64,000 nucleotides of DNA from NCBI GenBank assembly GCA_029261295.1, contig JAJDBP010000017.1, positions 186,001 through 250,000 on the forward strand. Direction: 5' to 3'. This document shows, one piece after another, positions 45,205 to 54,121 of this stretch (position 1 is its first letter; each line of letters opens with the position of its first letter). The stretch is from Nitrospirales bacterium (GTDB lineage Bacteria; Nitrospirota; Nitrospiria; Nitrospirales; UBA8639). Both the position numbers and the translations under genes were made by a program. The notes under the pieces are model-generated. The model did no database searches, was not told the DNA's origin, and saw nothing but the letters and a program-made list of their open reading frames with translations.

Positions 45205-46842
45205 TCACTCTTTCATAAAGAAATCAGAAATATTATCTAGAAAACTCACGACTTTTAATTTTAAATCGGGTTTGTTGCGGAGATATTCAGGAGCTGTTTC
45301 TGGGAATCTAACTTTATCTTCCAAATCTGGGGCCCAACTTTCCAGAGTGCCATTGTCCACTAAAAAGACTCCATATTTCTTTAATTCTTCCATAACTGAA
45401 TAAAGAAGCTCTCCATGATTTCCGCGAAATTGGGAATCTGGACCAGTCCGAGGTGAGTAACCCACAAGGGCCTTCCATTTCATGCTGGGACTTTCTGTTT
45501 TTAACTTTTCTATTTCATCCATAAATTTACTAAGGCATGGGAGATCTCTTTGACCTACCGTCAGCGAAACAATCCTCTTAATAACCTCAGGTTTCTCAAA
45601 AACCACATCTAAATCAAAGACTACCGCTATTTTTTGATTCATGGCCTTCGAAAGTTCCACGACATTAATTGCAGCTCCCTCACCACGGCAAGGAACAAAA
45701 GCTACATCAAGATCCTTTAATTTGACCGTGTCGCTCTGCATTTCTTGATAAAACAACCGATCCGTTTCCCCTTCAACGGCAATTATATAATCATGAAACA
45801 ATCCAGAGAGAAAATCTGCACGTAAGGTATTGGACGCTACGAAGGCTTTCCTTTTTAATTCCCATTCAAAAATAACTCTTTCTCCATTTTCTTTGGCAAA
45901 CCGTAGCACTTTGGCTTCCGGTCTTTTGTCCAATATCCCCTGAAGCAGATGTGTATCATGAGTTACCACAATTGTCTGATTTTCATCTCGCTGTGAGTGG
46001 CTCGCGATCATACCGCCTAACCAAATCTTCTGTGCAGGGTAAAGATGCATTTCTGGCTCATCAATCAACTTTATATAGGAAGTCTCATTCAAGAGGGTCT
46101 CCAGAATACGAAACATCGCTCTAAGTCCATGACCAGCCTCTTGAATCGTGGTAAAAGAGCTGCTTTTCCAATCTTCGATTTCTTTGTAAACTTTTGTCTT
46201 ACTTTCAGAGTCCGAAAAAATAGGTGGATCATCGACAGCTACACCTAACTCAAGGCCAATACCCATATGATTGAGGAGCACTAGGGAATATCCGAATCTG
46301 GTGCGAATCGCTTTTCGAATTTCTTCAAAAACCAAGGGACTTCTGTGAAGCAAGTTGATTATGTCGGTCGCTGGCGAATTATAATTGGTTAATCCATGGT
46401 GGCTTGTAACAGTTAACCTATCCTCACAACTCGCGTAGATCGAGAATGGCTTTCGAAATGCAGCGGTCGACAAAAAACTCCCCTCATCCATATTATCGAG
46501 CTTCGCGAGATCCTCCTTAGAAATTTCTGATTCTTGTGCCTTAGCTGGATCCCCCTTTAAATTCCGATGGGATGAAAGGTAGAATTTTCGATTCTGGCCT
46601 TCACCCTGCTCCATTACTGAATCTAGCAAGAGTTTTTTGCAAGTGTGTATATCTTGGACCGAAAATTCGAGGTCTTTAACCCACCTGAATCTGTATGTTG
46701 GGTTAATTTTAACGTCCCCTATTCTGCTATAGACCTCACGCAAGAAAGTTGATTTCCCAGTATCATTTGCACCAATGATTATAGTGAGTTTACCTGGTAC
46801 AAACTCTTTTCCAGAATTTGTTGAAAGTTTTTTTATTCTCAT
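45205..46842 (-). CDS. OLD-family ATP-dependent nuclease (AAA + TOPRIM)
   Basis: 545 residues. ABC-type ATPase with Walker A GANDTGKST (24-32), signature region 'EAGHGLRAMFRILETLL' and Walker B 'KLIDEPEMHL' with Asp261, plus the 'VVTHD' switch. A C-terminal TOPRIM domain has 'AVEGETDR' near 355 and 'VFDLD' near 411. OLD nucleases cut DNA and many act in phage defence. No UvrD-type helicase (GajB) lies beside it, so this is not a Gabija pair. It is the gene before the TIR-like membrane protein, about 600 bases apart. Confidence 0.87.
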   Translation of the reverse strand: MRIKKLSTNSGKEFVPGKLTIIIGANDTGKSTFLREVYSRIGDVKINPTYRFRWVKDLEFSVQDIHTCKKLLLDSVMEQGEGQNRKFYLSSHRNLKGDPAKAQESEISKEDLAKLDNMDEGSFLSTAAFRKPFSIYASCEDRLTVTSHHGLTNYNSPATDIINLLHRSPLVFEEIRKAIRTRFGYSLVLLNHMGIGLELGVAVDDPPIFSDSESKTKVYKEIEDWKSSSFTTIQEAGHGLRAMFRILETLLNETSYIKLIDEPEMHLYPAQKIWLGGMIASHSQRDENQTIVVTHDTHLLQGILDKRPEAKVLRFAKENGERVIFEWELKRKAFVASNTLRADFLSGLFHDYIIAVEGETDRLFYQEMQSDTVKLKDLDVAFVPCRGEGAAINVVELSKAMNQKIAVVFDLDVVFEKPEVIKRIVSLTVGQRDLPCLSKFMDEIEKLKTESPSMKWKALVGYSPRTGPDSQFRGNHGELLYSVMEELKKYGVFLVDNGTLESWAPDLEDKVRFPETAPEYLRNKPDLKLKVVSFLDNISDFFMKE

Positions 46843-46963
46843 ATACCTACTTTTTCATATTTTCGAAAAGCGAAATGGCAAAGAAAGATTAATTAAAAAG
46901 ATGGGTAAGGGCTTTGGCCTAAAACACATTTTTTCTATTATAGAGAGCACTCTTCTTCTGATA

Positions 46964-48610
46964 TTACCCGACCTTCACAATCCCCATTTTTTTTATGCGG
47001 GAGAGGAGGGTGGTGGGTTTGAGGCCGAGGAGTTCGGCTGCGCCGCCGGTGCCGTAGATTTTCCAGTCGGTGGCTTGTAAGGCGGATTCAATATTGGCTC
47101 GTTCGCGGAGGCGCATATCTTCTTCAGTGAGCACGTCGTTGGGATTGTCTCCATTTTTTTTGATGGGGGTTTTTAATGACGCACCGCTGGCTTGTGGAAC
47201 GGGCAAATCGAATTTCACCGAGCCGCATCGAGATGAGATGACGGCGCGCTCGATGATGTTTTGCAATTCCCGCACGTTGCCCGGCCAATGATAGTTTTGC
47301 AATTTCAAGACTTCGGCCTGAACCAAATCTCTTCCAGTGCAGTTAAGTTTCTTCCGGACTTGCGCCATGAAGGTGGTGGCCAGTAGCGGGATGTCTTCTT
47401 TGCGATTGCGCAGCGGCGCCACTTCAATGGGAAAGACATTCAACCGGTAATAGAGGTCTTGCCGAAATCGCTTGGCTTCGACTTCTTGCGCAAGCTTCCG
47501 ATTGGTGGCCGCGATGATGCGAACGTTGACCTTTCGAGTCGCTTCTTCCCCTACCCGTTCGTATTCGCCTTCTTGAATAACACGTAATAACTTACTTTGC
47601 ATCTCCAGGGGGATCTCTCCGACTTCATCCAGAAACAGGGTGCCACCATCGGCGGCTTGAAACCGTCCAGCGCGATCTTTCAAAGCGCCTGTGAACGCGC
47701 CTTTGGCATGACCAAAAAATTCGCTTTCATAGAGTTCTCTTGGAATCGAGGCGCAGTTGACGCGTACCAGCGGATGGTCTTTGCGCTTGCTTCTGCGATG
47801 AATTTCCCGGGCAACCAGCTCTTTTCCCGTTCCCGACTCACCGGAGATGAGTGCCGTGGCATCGGTCGGCGCCACCAATTCAATTTGCTCCACTAAATTG
47901 GCAATGGCTGGGCTCTGGCCGACAATCTCACCAAAGTTCTGGGCTTCTAACACTTCTTCTTTGAGGAAGGTATTTTCTAATTCCAATTGGGCTTTCAGCT
48001 GTTCGATTTCTTCGAACGCGCGTGCGTTGGCGATGGCCACACCCACATGATCCGCGATCATACGAAACCAGAGCGTGGCTTCATGACTGACGGGTTCCCG
48101 ATCGAACACGGCCAACGTGCCCAAGACTTCTCCTTTGTAGATAATTGGCTGACCGTGAAATCCGCGAATGCCTTCTTGCTTGGCCCACTCCGGTTTGGCG
48201 ATCCATTCCAGATTATTTTCCAACTCATTGATGACGAGTTGCTCGCCGGTTTTTCCAATCCTTCCCACTTTACAAACGCCTAACGGGAATCGTGCAAAGT
48301 AGCCATTCGTGTTGGACCATTCAGTTTTGTCTTCCCCACTCGACCGCCCTGCACTGGCTACCAAATGGAGACACTCCGTTTGATCGGGACATTCGTCTTT
48401 AAAACGGCAGGTGGCACAGATATCGCCGGGTCGCGTCAACCAAATTCGTGCGAGCACAACCGTGGGTCTGTCTGCGAGCCGCCGCACAATCAACCATAAC
48501 AAATCATTGAGCGAGCGTTGTTGCGCAATGTCCAACACGAGGCATTTGAGGGAATCTAAGGTGTTAGGTGTTTCGCACTCCGGTGCAGTATGGCTGAAGG
48601 TTGTGCTCAT
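46964..48610 (-). CDS. GAF sigma-54-dependent activator with cysteine cluster
   Basis: 548 residues from ATG 48610 (a TTG at 48646 is less likely). Domain order: a GAF-type sensor (about 20-200) with Cys65, 68, 74 and 80 in a CxxC-x5-C-x5-C array followed by 'LHLVASAG'; a AAA+ ATPase with Walker A GESGTGKE (257-264), GAFTGA (304-309) that contacts sigma-54, and Walker B GTLFLDEV (323-330); a Fis-type HTH 'AAELLGLKPTTLLSRIKKMG'. The cysteines suggest redox, metal or electrophile sensing. Divergent to the nine-gene operon starting at 48813, which it very likely activates. Confidence 0.92.
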   Translation of the reverse strand: MSTTFSHTAPECETPNTLDSLKCLVLDIAQQRSLNDLLWLIVRRLADRPTVVLARIWLTRPGDICATCRFKDECPDQTECLHLVASAGRSSGEDKTEWSNTNGYFARFPLGVCKVGRIGKTGEQLVINELENNLEWIAKPEWAKQEGIRGFHGQPIIYKGEVLGTLAVFDREPVSHEATLWFRMIADHVGVAIANARAFEEIEQLKAQLELENTFLKEEVLEAQNFGEIVGQSPAIANLVEQIELVAPTDATALISGESGTGKELVAREIHRRSKRKDHPLVRVNCASIPRELYESEFFGHAKGAFTGALKDRAGRFQAADGGTLFLDEVGEIPLEMQSKLLRVIQEGEYERVGEEATRKVNVRIIAATNRKLAQEVEAKRFRQDLYYRLNVFPIEVAPLRNRKEDIPLLATTFMAQVRKKLNCTGRDLVQAEVLKLQNYHWPGNVRELQNIIERAVISSRCGSVKFDLPVPQASGASLKTPIKKNGDNPNDVLTEEDMRLRERANIESALQATDWKIYGTGGAAELLGLKPTTLLSRIKKMGIVKVG

Positions 48611-48624
48611 AGGTAAAACGATAA

Positions 48625-48636
48625 ACGAAATTTCGT
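48625..48636. promoter_or_regulatory. Activator site 1, ACGAAATTTCGT
   Basis: Perfect 12-base palindrome 15 bases before the activator ATG. Its centre is about 138 bases upstream of the expected start point of the divergent operon. It may also give autoregulation. Confidence 0.65.
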
Positions 48637-48651
48637 GTATGTGCAATTAAT

Positions 48652-48668
48652 TTTCGTTAAACACGAAA
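48652..48668. promoter_or_regulatory. Activator site 2, TTTCGT-N5-ACGAAA
   Basis: Inverted repeat of the same half-site with a 5-base spacer. Centre about 109 bases before the expected start point and about 30 bases (three helical turns) from site 1, the usual position for an enhancer of a sigma-54 promoter. Confidence 0.65.
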
Positions 48669-48725
48669 TCTCGCTGCAATAGAAATTCCATTGAATTTAA
48701 TAATATTATTTAAAAACAATAAGTT

Positions 48726-48737
48726 ACGAATTTTCGT
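48726..48737. promoter_or_regulatory. Activator site 3, ACGAA-TT-TTCGT
   Basis: Third palindrome of the same type, close to the -24 box. A site this near would not suit loop-mediated activation and may instead modulate or limit expression. Confidence 0.5.
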
Positions 48738-48741
48738 TGTT

Positions 48742-48757
48742 TGGCACATTCATTGTA
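48742..48757 (+). promoter_or_regulatory. Sigma-54 promoter of detoxification operon
   Basis: TGGCAC (-24) at 48742-48747, 5-base spacer, TTGTA at 48753-48757 (-12), against consensus TGGCAC-N5-TTGC(A/T). Transcription should start near 48768, leaving a leader of about 45 bases that contains the AGGAAGGA ribosome binding site of the gene at 48813. Confidence 0.8.
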
Positions 48758-48812
48758 ATACCACGGAACTATGATTCACATATTCGACAGAACAATCGAG
48801 AGGAAGGATCAC

Positions 48813-49364
48813 ATGATGCCACGAATACCAGCCATTCATACAGAAAATGCCACTGGGCCAGCGAAGCCATTACTTGAGGGGGTGGAGAGCAATCTTGGGT
48901 TTGTCCCCAACATCATGCGGACCATGGTGCACTCCCCCGCCATCCTTCGGGGTTATCTCGCATTTTCTAATGCCTTATCTGAAGGGAATCTCTCCCCAAA
49001 ATTTCGTCAACAAGTGGCCTTAGCGGTTTCGGAAGTGAGTGACTGCGAGTATTGCCTGGCAGCTCATTCCGCCATCGGCCGATCATTGGGCCTGAGTGCA
49101 GAAGCGATCGAAGATAGTCGGAAGGGTGATTCGATCAATCCCAAAGAAGCGGTCGTCTTGGCCTTCGCCCGTAAAGTCATAGAAAACCGTGGATGGGTCG
49201 CTGATGGAGACGTCGCCAAACTCCGCAAAGTTGGCTTCTCGCAAAGTGACATCGTGGAACTCATTGCCAATATTTCGCTGACCTTATTCACCAATTATTT
49301 CAATCACGTGGCCAAAACAGAAGTAGATTTTCCAGCTGTCTCGAAACTTGAAACGCGCGTGTAA
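48813..49364 (+). CDS. AhpD-like carboxymuconolactone decarboxylase-family protein
   Basis: 183 residues. It has the CMD/AhpD fold with active-site CEYC (Cys78, Cys81) and His85 in 'CEYCLAAHSAIGR', the pattern of peroxidase-related proteins with thiol-disulfide chemistry. The N-terminal 'ESNLGFVPNIMRTMVHSP' and 'NYFNHVAKTEVDFP' ending are typical. ATG 48813 follows AGGAAGGA; 48816 is a possible alternative. First gene of the sigma-54 operon; likely reduces organic peroxides or acts on reactive intermediates. Confidence 0.88.
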   Translation: MMPRIPAIHTENATGPAKPLLEGVESNLGFVPNIMRTMVHSPAILRGYLAFSNALSEGNLSPKFRQQVALAVSEVSDCEYCLAAHSAIGRSLGLSAEAIEDSRKGDSINPKEAVVLAFARKVIENRGWVADGDVAKLRKVGFSQSDIVELIANISLTLFTNYFNHVAKTEVDFPAVSKLETRV

Positions 49365-49429
49365 CACCAAATGGTCAAAGACTTACATACACACATTCAT
49401 CCATCAAACTTTATTAAAGGAACAATTTC

Positions 49430-50188
49430 ATGAACAACACATCTGAACTCGCACTCATTATTGGTGGAACCAGTGGAATGGGAAAAGAAACCGCTCGACT
49501 CTTAGTGGATCAACACATTCCGGTCTGGGTGACTGGCCGAGGCTTTAAAAATGTAGAAACGGCAAAAAATGAATTGGGGCAGGAAACCGAAGGCACACCG
49601 CTGGATCTTTCGGTTGTCGGGGATGTTCAGGACTTTATTGGCAATATTGAAAAGGAACCGCGGCACATTAAATATTTGGTCAATGCTGCAGGAACATTTT
49701 CTCCCAAGCCCTTTCTGGAAATGACAGGAAAAGACTACGACCAGTATATGGATCTCAATAAAGCCTTCTTCTTGATTACTCAAGCGGTGGCCAAGAACAT
49801 GAAGGCCCACGGTGGAGGATCCATCGTTAATATTGGCTCCATGTGGGGAAAACAAGCCGTCAAAGCCACGCCTTCCTCGGCCTATTCCATGGCTAAGGCG
49901 GGACTCCACTCACTCACCCAACATCTCGCGATGGAACTCGCTGACGATGGTATTCGAGTCAACGCCGTGTCTCCTGCGGTTGTCGTGACCCCTATTTATG
50001 GTTCATTCATTGAACCAGACAAGATAGAAGAGACCTTACAAGGCTTTAACGGATTCCATCCAATCGGGAGAGTTGGCAGGCCAAAGGAAGTTGCAGAAGT
50101 GATTGCCTTTTTACTGTCAGAGAAAGCCAGCTGGGTGACCGGCGCCAATTGGGATGTTGATGGTGGTGTACTGGCGGGTCGAAATTAA
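49430..50188 (+). CDS. Short-chain dehydrogenase/reductase
   Basis: 252 residues. NAD(P)-binding GGTSGMGKE (12-20), NAAG (85-88), catalytic Ser137, Tyr152 and Lys156 (YSMAK), and the C-terminal '[13 protein letters not shown]' that marks classical SDRs. It oxidises or reduces a carbonyl/alcohol. The first motif begins with G rather than T, a common variant. The start is ATG 49430 with AAAGGAAC upstream, second in the operon, 65 bases after the first gene. Confidence 0.92.
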   Translation: MNNTSELALIIGGTSGMGKETARLLVDQHIPVWVTGRGFKNVETAKNELGQETEGTPLDLSVVGDVQDFIGNIEKEPRHIKYLVNAAGTFSPKPFLEMTGKDYDQYMDLNKAFFLITQAVAKNMKAHGGGSIVNIGSMWGKQAVKATPSSAYSMAKAGLHSLTQHLAMELADDGIRVNAVSPAVVVTPIYGSFIEPDKIEETLQGFNGFHPIGRVGRPKEVAEVIAFLLSEKASWVTGANWDVDGGVLAGRN

Positions 50189-50228
50189 TAAACAACTTCA
50201 ACATTCATAAAGAACGGAGGGTAGAACC

Positions 50229-51320
50229 ATGAAATACTTCAATTCAACAGTCAAAACATTTCTGAAAATAACGGCCCTCGTACCGTTGAGCCTCATTGGG
50301 ACCATCGCCATGGGCATGGTCTCTCCACAACCGGCAAACGCTGAAGCTACTCAGGTGCCAAAGACTTCAGAGGCAAAGAGTTACCCGACCCTTCACAAGA
50401 CCATTGAGGTGGATGGGCAAACGATCTTTTATCGGGAAGCGGGGCCCAAGGGTGCGCCAACGATCTTGTTGCTCCATGGGTTTCCCACTTCCTCACACAT
50501 GTTTCGCAACTTGATTCCGCAATTGTCAGATCGGTTTCATGTCGTCGCGCCGGACTACCCAGGCTATGGGAACAGCTCCATGCCAACGGTTGATACCTTT
50601 GACTACACCTTCGACAACCTCGCGAACGTGATGGAACATTTCATTCAAAAGGTGGGCTTAACAACGTATAGCCTGTACCTCATGGATTACGGAGCACCAG
50701 TCGGATTTCGGATAGCGGTGAAACATCCTGAGCGTGTCGATGGCCTCATTATCCAGAACGGCAACGCCTACATCGAAGGCATCGACAATAATTTCTGGGA
50801 GCCGATCAAAGAATACTGGAAAGATAGGAAAGCCGTGAACAAGGGCCTCGACAACGCATTCTGGAAGAACGTGAAGTCCGCGTACAAACAGCCCAATATG
50901 TCGAATGAGGATGCTCTCCGCTTCCTGGTGACCTTAGGTGCGACCCAATGGCAGTACACCAACGGCGTTCGCAACAAGGAGATGATCAGCCCTGACAATT
51001 GGCATGTCACGCAGAGACTATTAGATCGGCCAGGCAATGAAGCGATTCAACTGCAATTGTTCTATAGCTACGGCTCAAATCCACCGCTGTATCCCAAGTG
51101 GCAAGCGTATCTTCGAGAGCATCAACCACCCACGTTGATTGTGTGGGGCAAGAAGGATGAGATCTTTCCGGCGGAAGGGGCCCATCCGTATAAACGTGAC
51201 CTGAAAAATTTAGAGTTTCATTTACTCGACACAGGGCACTTTGCCCTCGAAGAGGATGGCCAAGTTATCGCCGAGTATATTCGAGGATTCTTCGATACTC
51301 AATTAGCTGGCACCAAGTAA
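50229..51320 (+). CDS. Exported alpha/beta hydrolase, dehalogenase/epoxide-hydrolase type
   Basis: 363 residues. Signal peptide (about 12-38, PANAEA). Oxyanion loop HGFP (83-86) and a nucleophile elbow with Asp153 in '[10 protein letters not shown]' instead of Ser, as in haloalkane dehalogenases and epoxide hydrolases. A C-terminal '[10 protein letters not shown]' supplies the catalytic His (about 337). Cap domain between 170 and 290. Hydrolyses an epoxide, halide or fluoroacetate-like substrate in the periplasm; the exact one is open. GGAGGG precedes the ATG. Third gene in the operon. Confidence 0.85.
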   Translation: MKYFNSTVKTFLKITALVPLSLIGTIAMGMVSPQPANAEATQVPKTSEAKSYPTLHKTIEVDGQTIFYREAGPKGAPTILLLHGFPTSSHMFRNLIPQLSDRFHVVAPDYPGYGNSSMPTVDTFDYTFDNLANVMEHFIQKVGLTTYSLYLMDYGAPVGFRIAVKHPERVDGLIIQNGNAYIEGIDNNFWEPIKEYWKDRKAVNKGLDNAFWKNVKSAYKQPNMSNEDALRFLVTLGATQWQYTNGVRNKEMISPDNWHVTQRLLDRPGNEAIQLQLFYSYGSNPPLYPKWQAYLREHQPPTLIVWGKKDEIFPAEGAHPYKRDLKNLEFHLLDTGHFALEEDGQVIAEYIRGFFDTQLAGTK

Positions 51321-51390
51321 AAGACAGCAACCGATCAGAAATCTTGTCTATCGTGAAATTAATCATCGCTCATACTAAAGGAGATTAACC

Positions 51391-52116
51391 ATGAACACGG
51401 CTTTGACACATTTTGGAACATTCGTACTTTCCTCAACATTCACTATCGCTGCGTTAACAAGCCTAGCAAGCGCAGCTCCACTGGAAAATTCAGTCAAGCT
51501 TCTCACTGCAAATTTTGAATCCCGTCAGGTTGTGCAGATAGAAGTTGGAGATTTTCATTTTATGCCGGGTCAGATTGCCCCAATTCACACTCACACTGCC
51601 CCAGCTGTTGGGTATGTCGCCAAGGGGGAAATTATCTATCAGATTGAAGGGAAAGAACCACAGATTTTGCGGAAAGGTGATGCGTTTTACGAACCTGCAG
51701 GCCCACGCATTATGCGCTTCGACAACGCCTCTTCCACAGAAGAAGCGATCTTTCTTGATTTTAATCTGGAACAAGTCGGCGAACCTTTTATCGTGTTCGA
51801 ACAACCGCCAACGGAAGCCATTGATCGTCGTACACTGCCAACAATAGACCTTGGTGGCAAACGTGTTGATCAAGTCGATATCTACACCAGCCATCTAGGG
51901 CATCGTGAAACCATGAATATAAATACCCAAGAGCCAACCCTTGGTCTTGTCGCTGAAGGTATCATTGAACTTCAAATCAAAGGGAAAGCCACGCAACGTT
52001 TTGTCGCTGGTGGAAGTTTCTCTCTGCCTACAGCAAATTCCCAGGCAACGATCGTGAATGTGTCGGCTGAAGTTCCAGCCAAGCTGATCACGTTTCAGCT
52101 ACGTCATGCACAGTGA
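51391..52116 (+). CDS. Exported two-domain cupin protein
   Basis: 241 residues. Signal peptide about 1-29 (ASA/AP). Two cupin repeats: 'APIHTHTAPAVGYVAKGEII' with the metal-binding histidines in the first, and 'LGHRETMNINTQEPTLGLVA' in the second, where only part of the motif remains. The first domain could bind Fe, Mn or Ni. Function unknown; its place next to an exported dehalogenase-like enzyme suggests a shared periplasmic step. AAAGGAG lies before the start. Confidence 0.8.
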   Translation: MNTALTHFGTFVLSSTFTIAALTSLASAAPLENSVKLLTANFESRQVVQIEVGDFHFMPGQIAPIHTHTAPAVGYVAKGEIIYQIEGKEPQILRKGDAFYEPAGPRIMRFDNASSTEEAIFLDFNLEQVGEPFIVFEQPPTEAIDRRTLPTIDLGGKRVDQVDIYTSHLGHRETMNINTQEPTLGLVAEGIIELQIKGKATQRFVAGGSFSLPTANSQATIVNVSAEVPAKLITFQLRHAQ

Positions 52117-52182
52117 TCGGAGCCATGAAGACTTCGAAAGCGTCAAGCATAAATTTTAATTTCATGAAAAAGGAAACTGACC

Positions 52183-53295
52183 ATGACCAAGCTTTTTGAG
52201 CCCTTACAAATAGGTTCTTTGACGTTGCCAAACCGCATCATCATGGCACCGTTAACGCGGATGCGATCAAAGCAGCCAGGAAATGTTCCTCACGAGCTCA
52301 ATGCGGAATATTATGCGCAGCGGGCTTCTGCCGGGTTGATTATTTCTGAAGCCACGCAAGTTTCCCAACAGGGGCAAGGTTATCCAGGAACCCCTGGCAT
52401 TCATTCCTCTGAGCAGGTCGAGGGTTGGAAACTTGTGACCGATGCCGTCCATCAAGCTGGGGGCCGCATCTTTCTTCAGCTCTGGCATGTTGGGCGTATT
52501 TCTCACCCTTCTCATCAACCCAATGGTGCGTTGCCGGTTGCCCCTTCTGCTCTTGCTCCGGAAAACAGTGGAACGTTTACGGCGGATTGGCAGGAAACGC
52601 CTATTTTGGTTCCTCGTGCGCTTGAAATAGATGAAATACCTGGAATTGTTGCTGATTACAAAGCGGGTGCTGAAAACGCCAAAGCCGCGGGGTTTGATGG
52701 CGTAGAAGTGCATGGCGCAAACGGATATTTGCTGGATCAGTTCCTTCAAGATAGTTCCAACGTACGCACTGACCACTATGGGGGATCTATTGAGAATCGT
52801 GCCCGCCTGTTGTTGGAGGTCGTTGAGGCGGTGATCGAAGTCTGGGGGAACGATCGTGTCGGCGTACGGTTATCTCCCTATAACGCGTTTAACGGCATGA
52901 AGGATAGTGATCCCATCAAGCTGTTCACCTACGTGCTTGGTGAATTGGATGCACGAGGCGTGGCCTTTGTCGATTTAATTGAACCACGTTCATCATTCGC
53001 AGGTATGAAAGAGGATAGCCTTGAAAATGCACCACAAGCCGCCTCCTTGTTTCGCAATATCGTAAAGACTGTGCTGATTTCAGCCGGGGGTCATACTCCT
53101 GATTCAGCCAATGAAGCGATGGAAAATAATTTGGCTGATGCCGTCGCGTTTGGAAGGCACTTTATTTCCAACCCGGACCTCCCAGAACGTATTCGTCAGG
53201 ATTCTCCTCTCACTCCCTATGATCGCGCCACATTTTATGGGGGAGAGACGAAGGGATATACCGATTATCTCACGCTCAATGAAGAAGCCGCGTAA
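52183..53295 (+). CDS. Old Yellow Enzyme-type NAD(P)H:flavin oxidoreductase
   Basis: 370 residues, the normal length. FMN-dependent ene-reductase of the NemA/xenobiotic reductase group, acting on alpha,beta-unsaturated carbonyls, nitroesters and N-ethylmaleimide. Evidence: 'LPNRIIMAPLTRMRS' start, 'LWHVGRISHPSHQPNGA', 'VHGANGYLLDQFL' (the His/Asn substrate pair), 'YGGSIENRARLLLEVV' and the C-terminal 'VAFGRHFISNPDLP'. NemA in E. coli is induced by electrophiles, which fits the operon. A ribosome binding site (AAAGGAAA) precedes ATG 52183. Confidence 0.94.
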   Translation: MTKLFEPLQIGSLTLPNRIIMAPLTRMRSKQPGNVPHELNAEYYAQRASAGLIISEATQVSQQGQGYPGTPGIHSSEQVEGWKLVTDAVHQAGGRIFLQLWHVGRISHPSHQPNGALPVAPSALAPENSGTFTADWQETPILVPRALEIDEIPGIVADYKAGAENAKAAGFDGVEVHGANGYLLDQFLQDSSNVRTDHYGGSIENRARLLLEVVEAVIEVWGNDRVGVRLSPYNAFNGMKDSDPIKLFTYVLGELDARGVAFVDLIEPRSSFAGMKEDSLENAPQAASLFRNIVKTVLISAGGHTPDSANEAMENNLADAVAFGRHFISNPDLPERIRQDSPLTPYDRATFYGGETKGYTDYLTLNEEAA

Positions 53296-53328
53296 TTCAC
53301 CATAGAGTCAAAATAGGAGGATACAGAA

Positions 53329-54081
53329 ATGAGCCACTACATCTTACTTCACGGTGCCTGGGAAGAATCCCGAATGTGGGACGACGTTTCACCAATTCTC
53401 CAGCAAAACGGTCATACGGTAACAGCGATTGATTTGCCAGGACATGGCGACAATAAGCAAGCCCTATTGCCGGTCACAATGGCAGCCTATACGGAAGCCG
53501 TTGTCGATGTGATTAAGCCACTTGACCATCAAGTCATTTTGGTAGGTCACAGCATGAACGGCGCACTGATCTCTCTCGTGGCTGAACAACTACCCGAGAA
53601 GATTGAACGACTGATCTACGTCACCGCTTTCTTATTGAAAAACGGAGGATCTGTGTTGGAAGCTATGCAAAGCGATCCCGAGGGCGGGGCTCTTCCAGAA
53701 GTCGTGTTTTCGGAGGATCAAGCCTTCGCGACGCTTCCCGAACCGGCTTTGCGAAGAATAGGATTTCACGATATCAACGAATCGGCCATTAACCGGTTTT
53801 TGCCATTGATGGCGGAATGGCAGGCCACCGAGCCCTTTATGGCAAAAGTTGCATTAAGTGCTCAAAAATTCGGGTCTGTACCAAAAACGTACATACGTAC
53901 TGGCATAGACAAAATGGTCTCACCCACACTGCAAGACACCATGATTGCAAACTGGGAAGTCCAATCCGTTCTTGATCTGGAGTCTGGACACTTCCCTGCG
54001 TTTTCACAACCGGAAAAATTGGCAGAGCTCATACTTCAATCCGCGTCGGTCCAGAAGGAAAGACTTGTCAGGCACGCCTAA
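53329..54081 (+). CDS. Alpha/beta hydrolase, EstC/SABP2-like esterase
   Basis: 250 residues. 'LLHGAWEESRMWDDV' oxyanion loop, GHSMNG with nucleophile Ser75, and 'SGHFPAFSQPE' with His221. Similar to plant methyl esterases and bacterial EstC, often annotated as pyrethroid or polyketide esterases; carboxylic ester cleavage is the likely reaction. Cytoplasmic, no signal. GGAGG lies upstream. It is 33 bases after the flavin reductase gene. Confidence 0.87.
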   Translation: MSHYILLHGAWEESRMWDDVSPILQQNGHTVTAIDLPGHGDNKQALLPVTMAAYTEAVVDVIKPLDHQVILVGHSMNGALISLVAEQLPEKIERLIYVTAFLLKNGGSVLEAMQSDPEGGALPEVVFSEDQAFATLPEPALRRIGFHDINESAINRFLPLMAEWQATEPFMAKVALSAQKFGSVPKTYIRTGIDKMVSPTLQDTMIANWEVQSVLDLESGHFPAFSQPEKLAELILQSASVQKERLVRHA

Positions 54082-54121
54082 GAGCGGCCTGAATAGTCCC
54101 TTGGAAAAAGGAGAAAAGACA

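Noticed and set aside
45205-46842. Gabija (GajA) assignment for the AAA-TOPRIM gene
   Set aside because: No UvrD/PcrA-type helicase (GajB) is adjacent; only the general OLD family can be supported.
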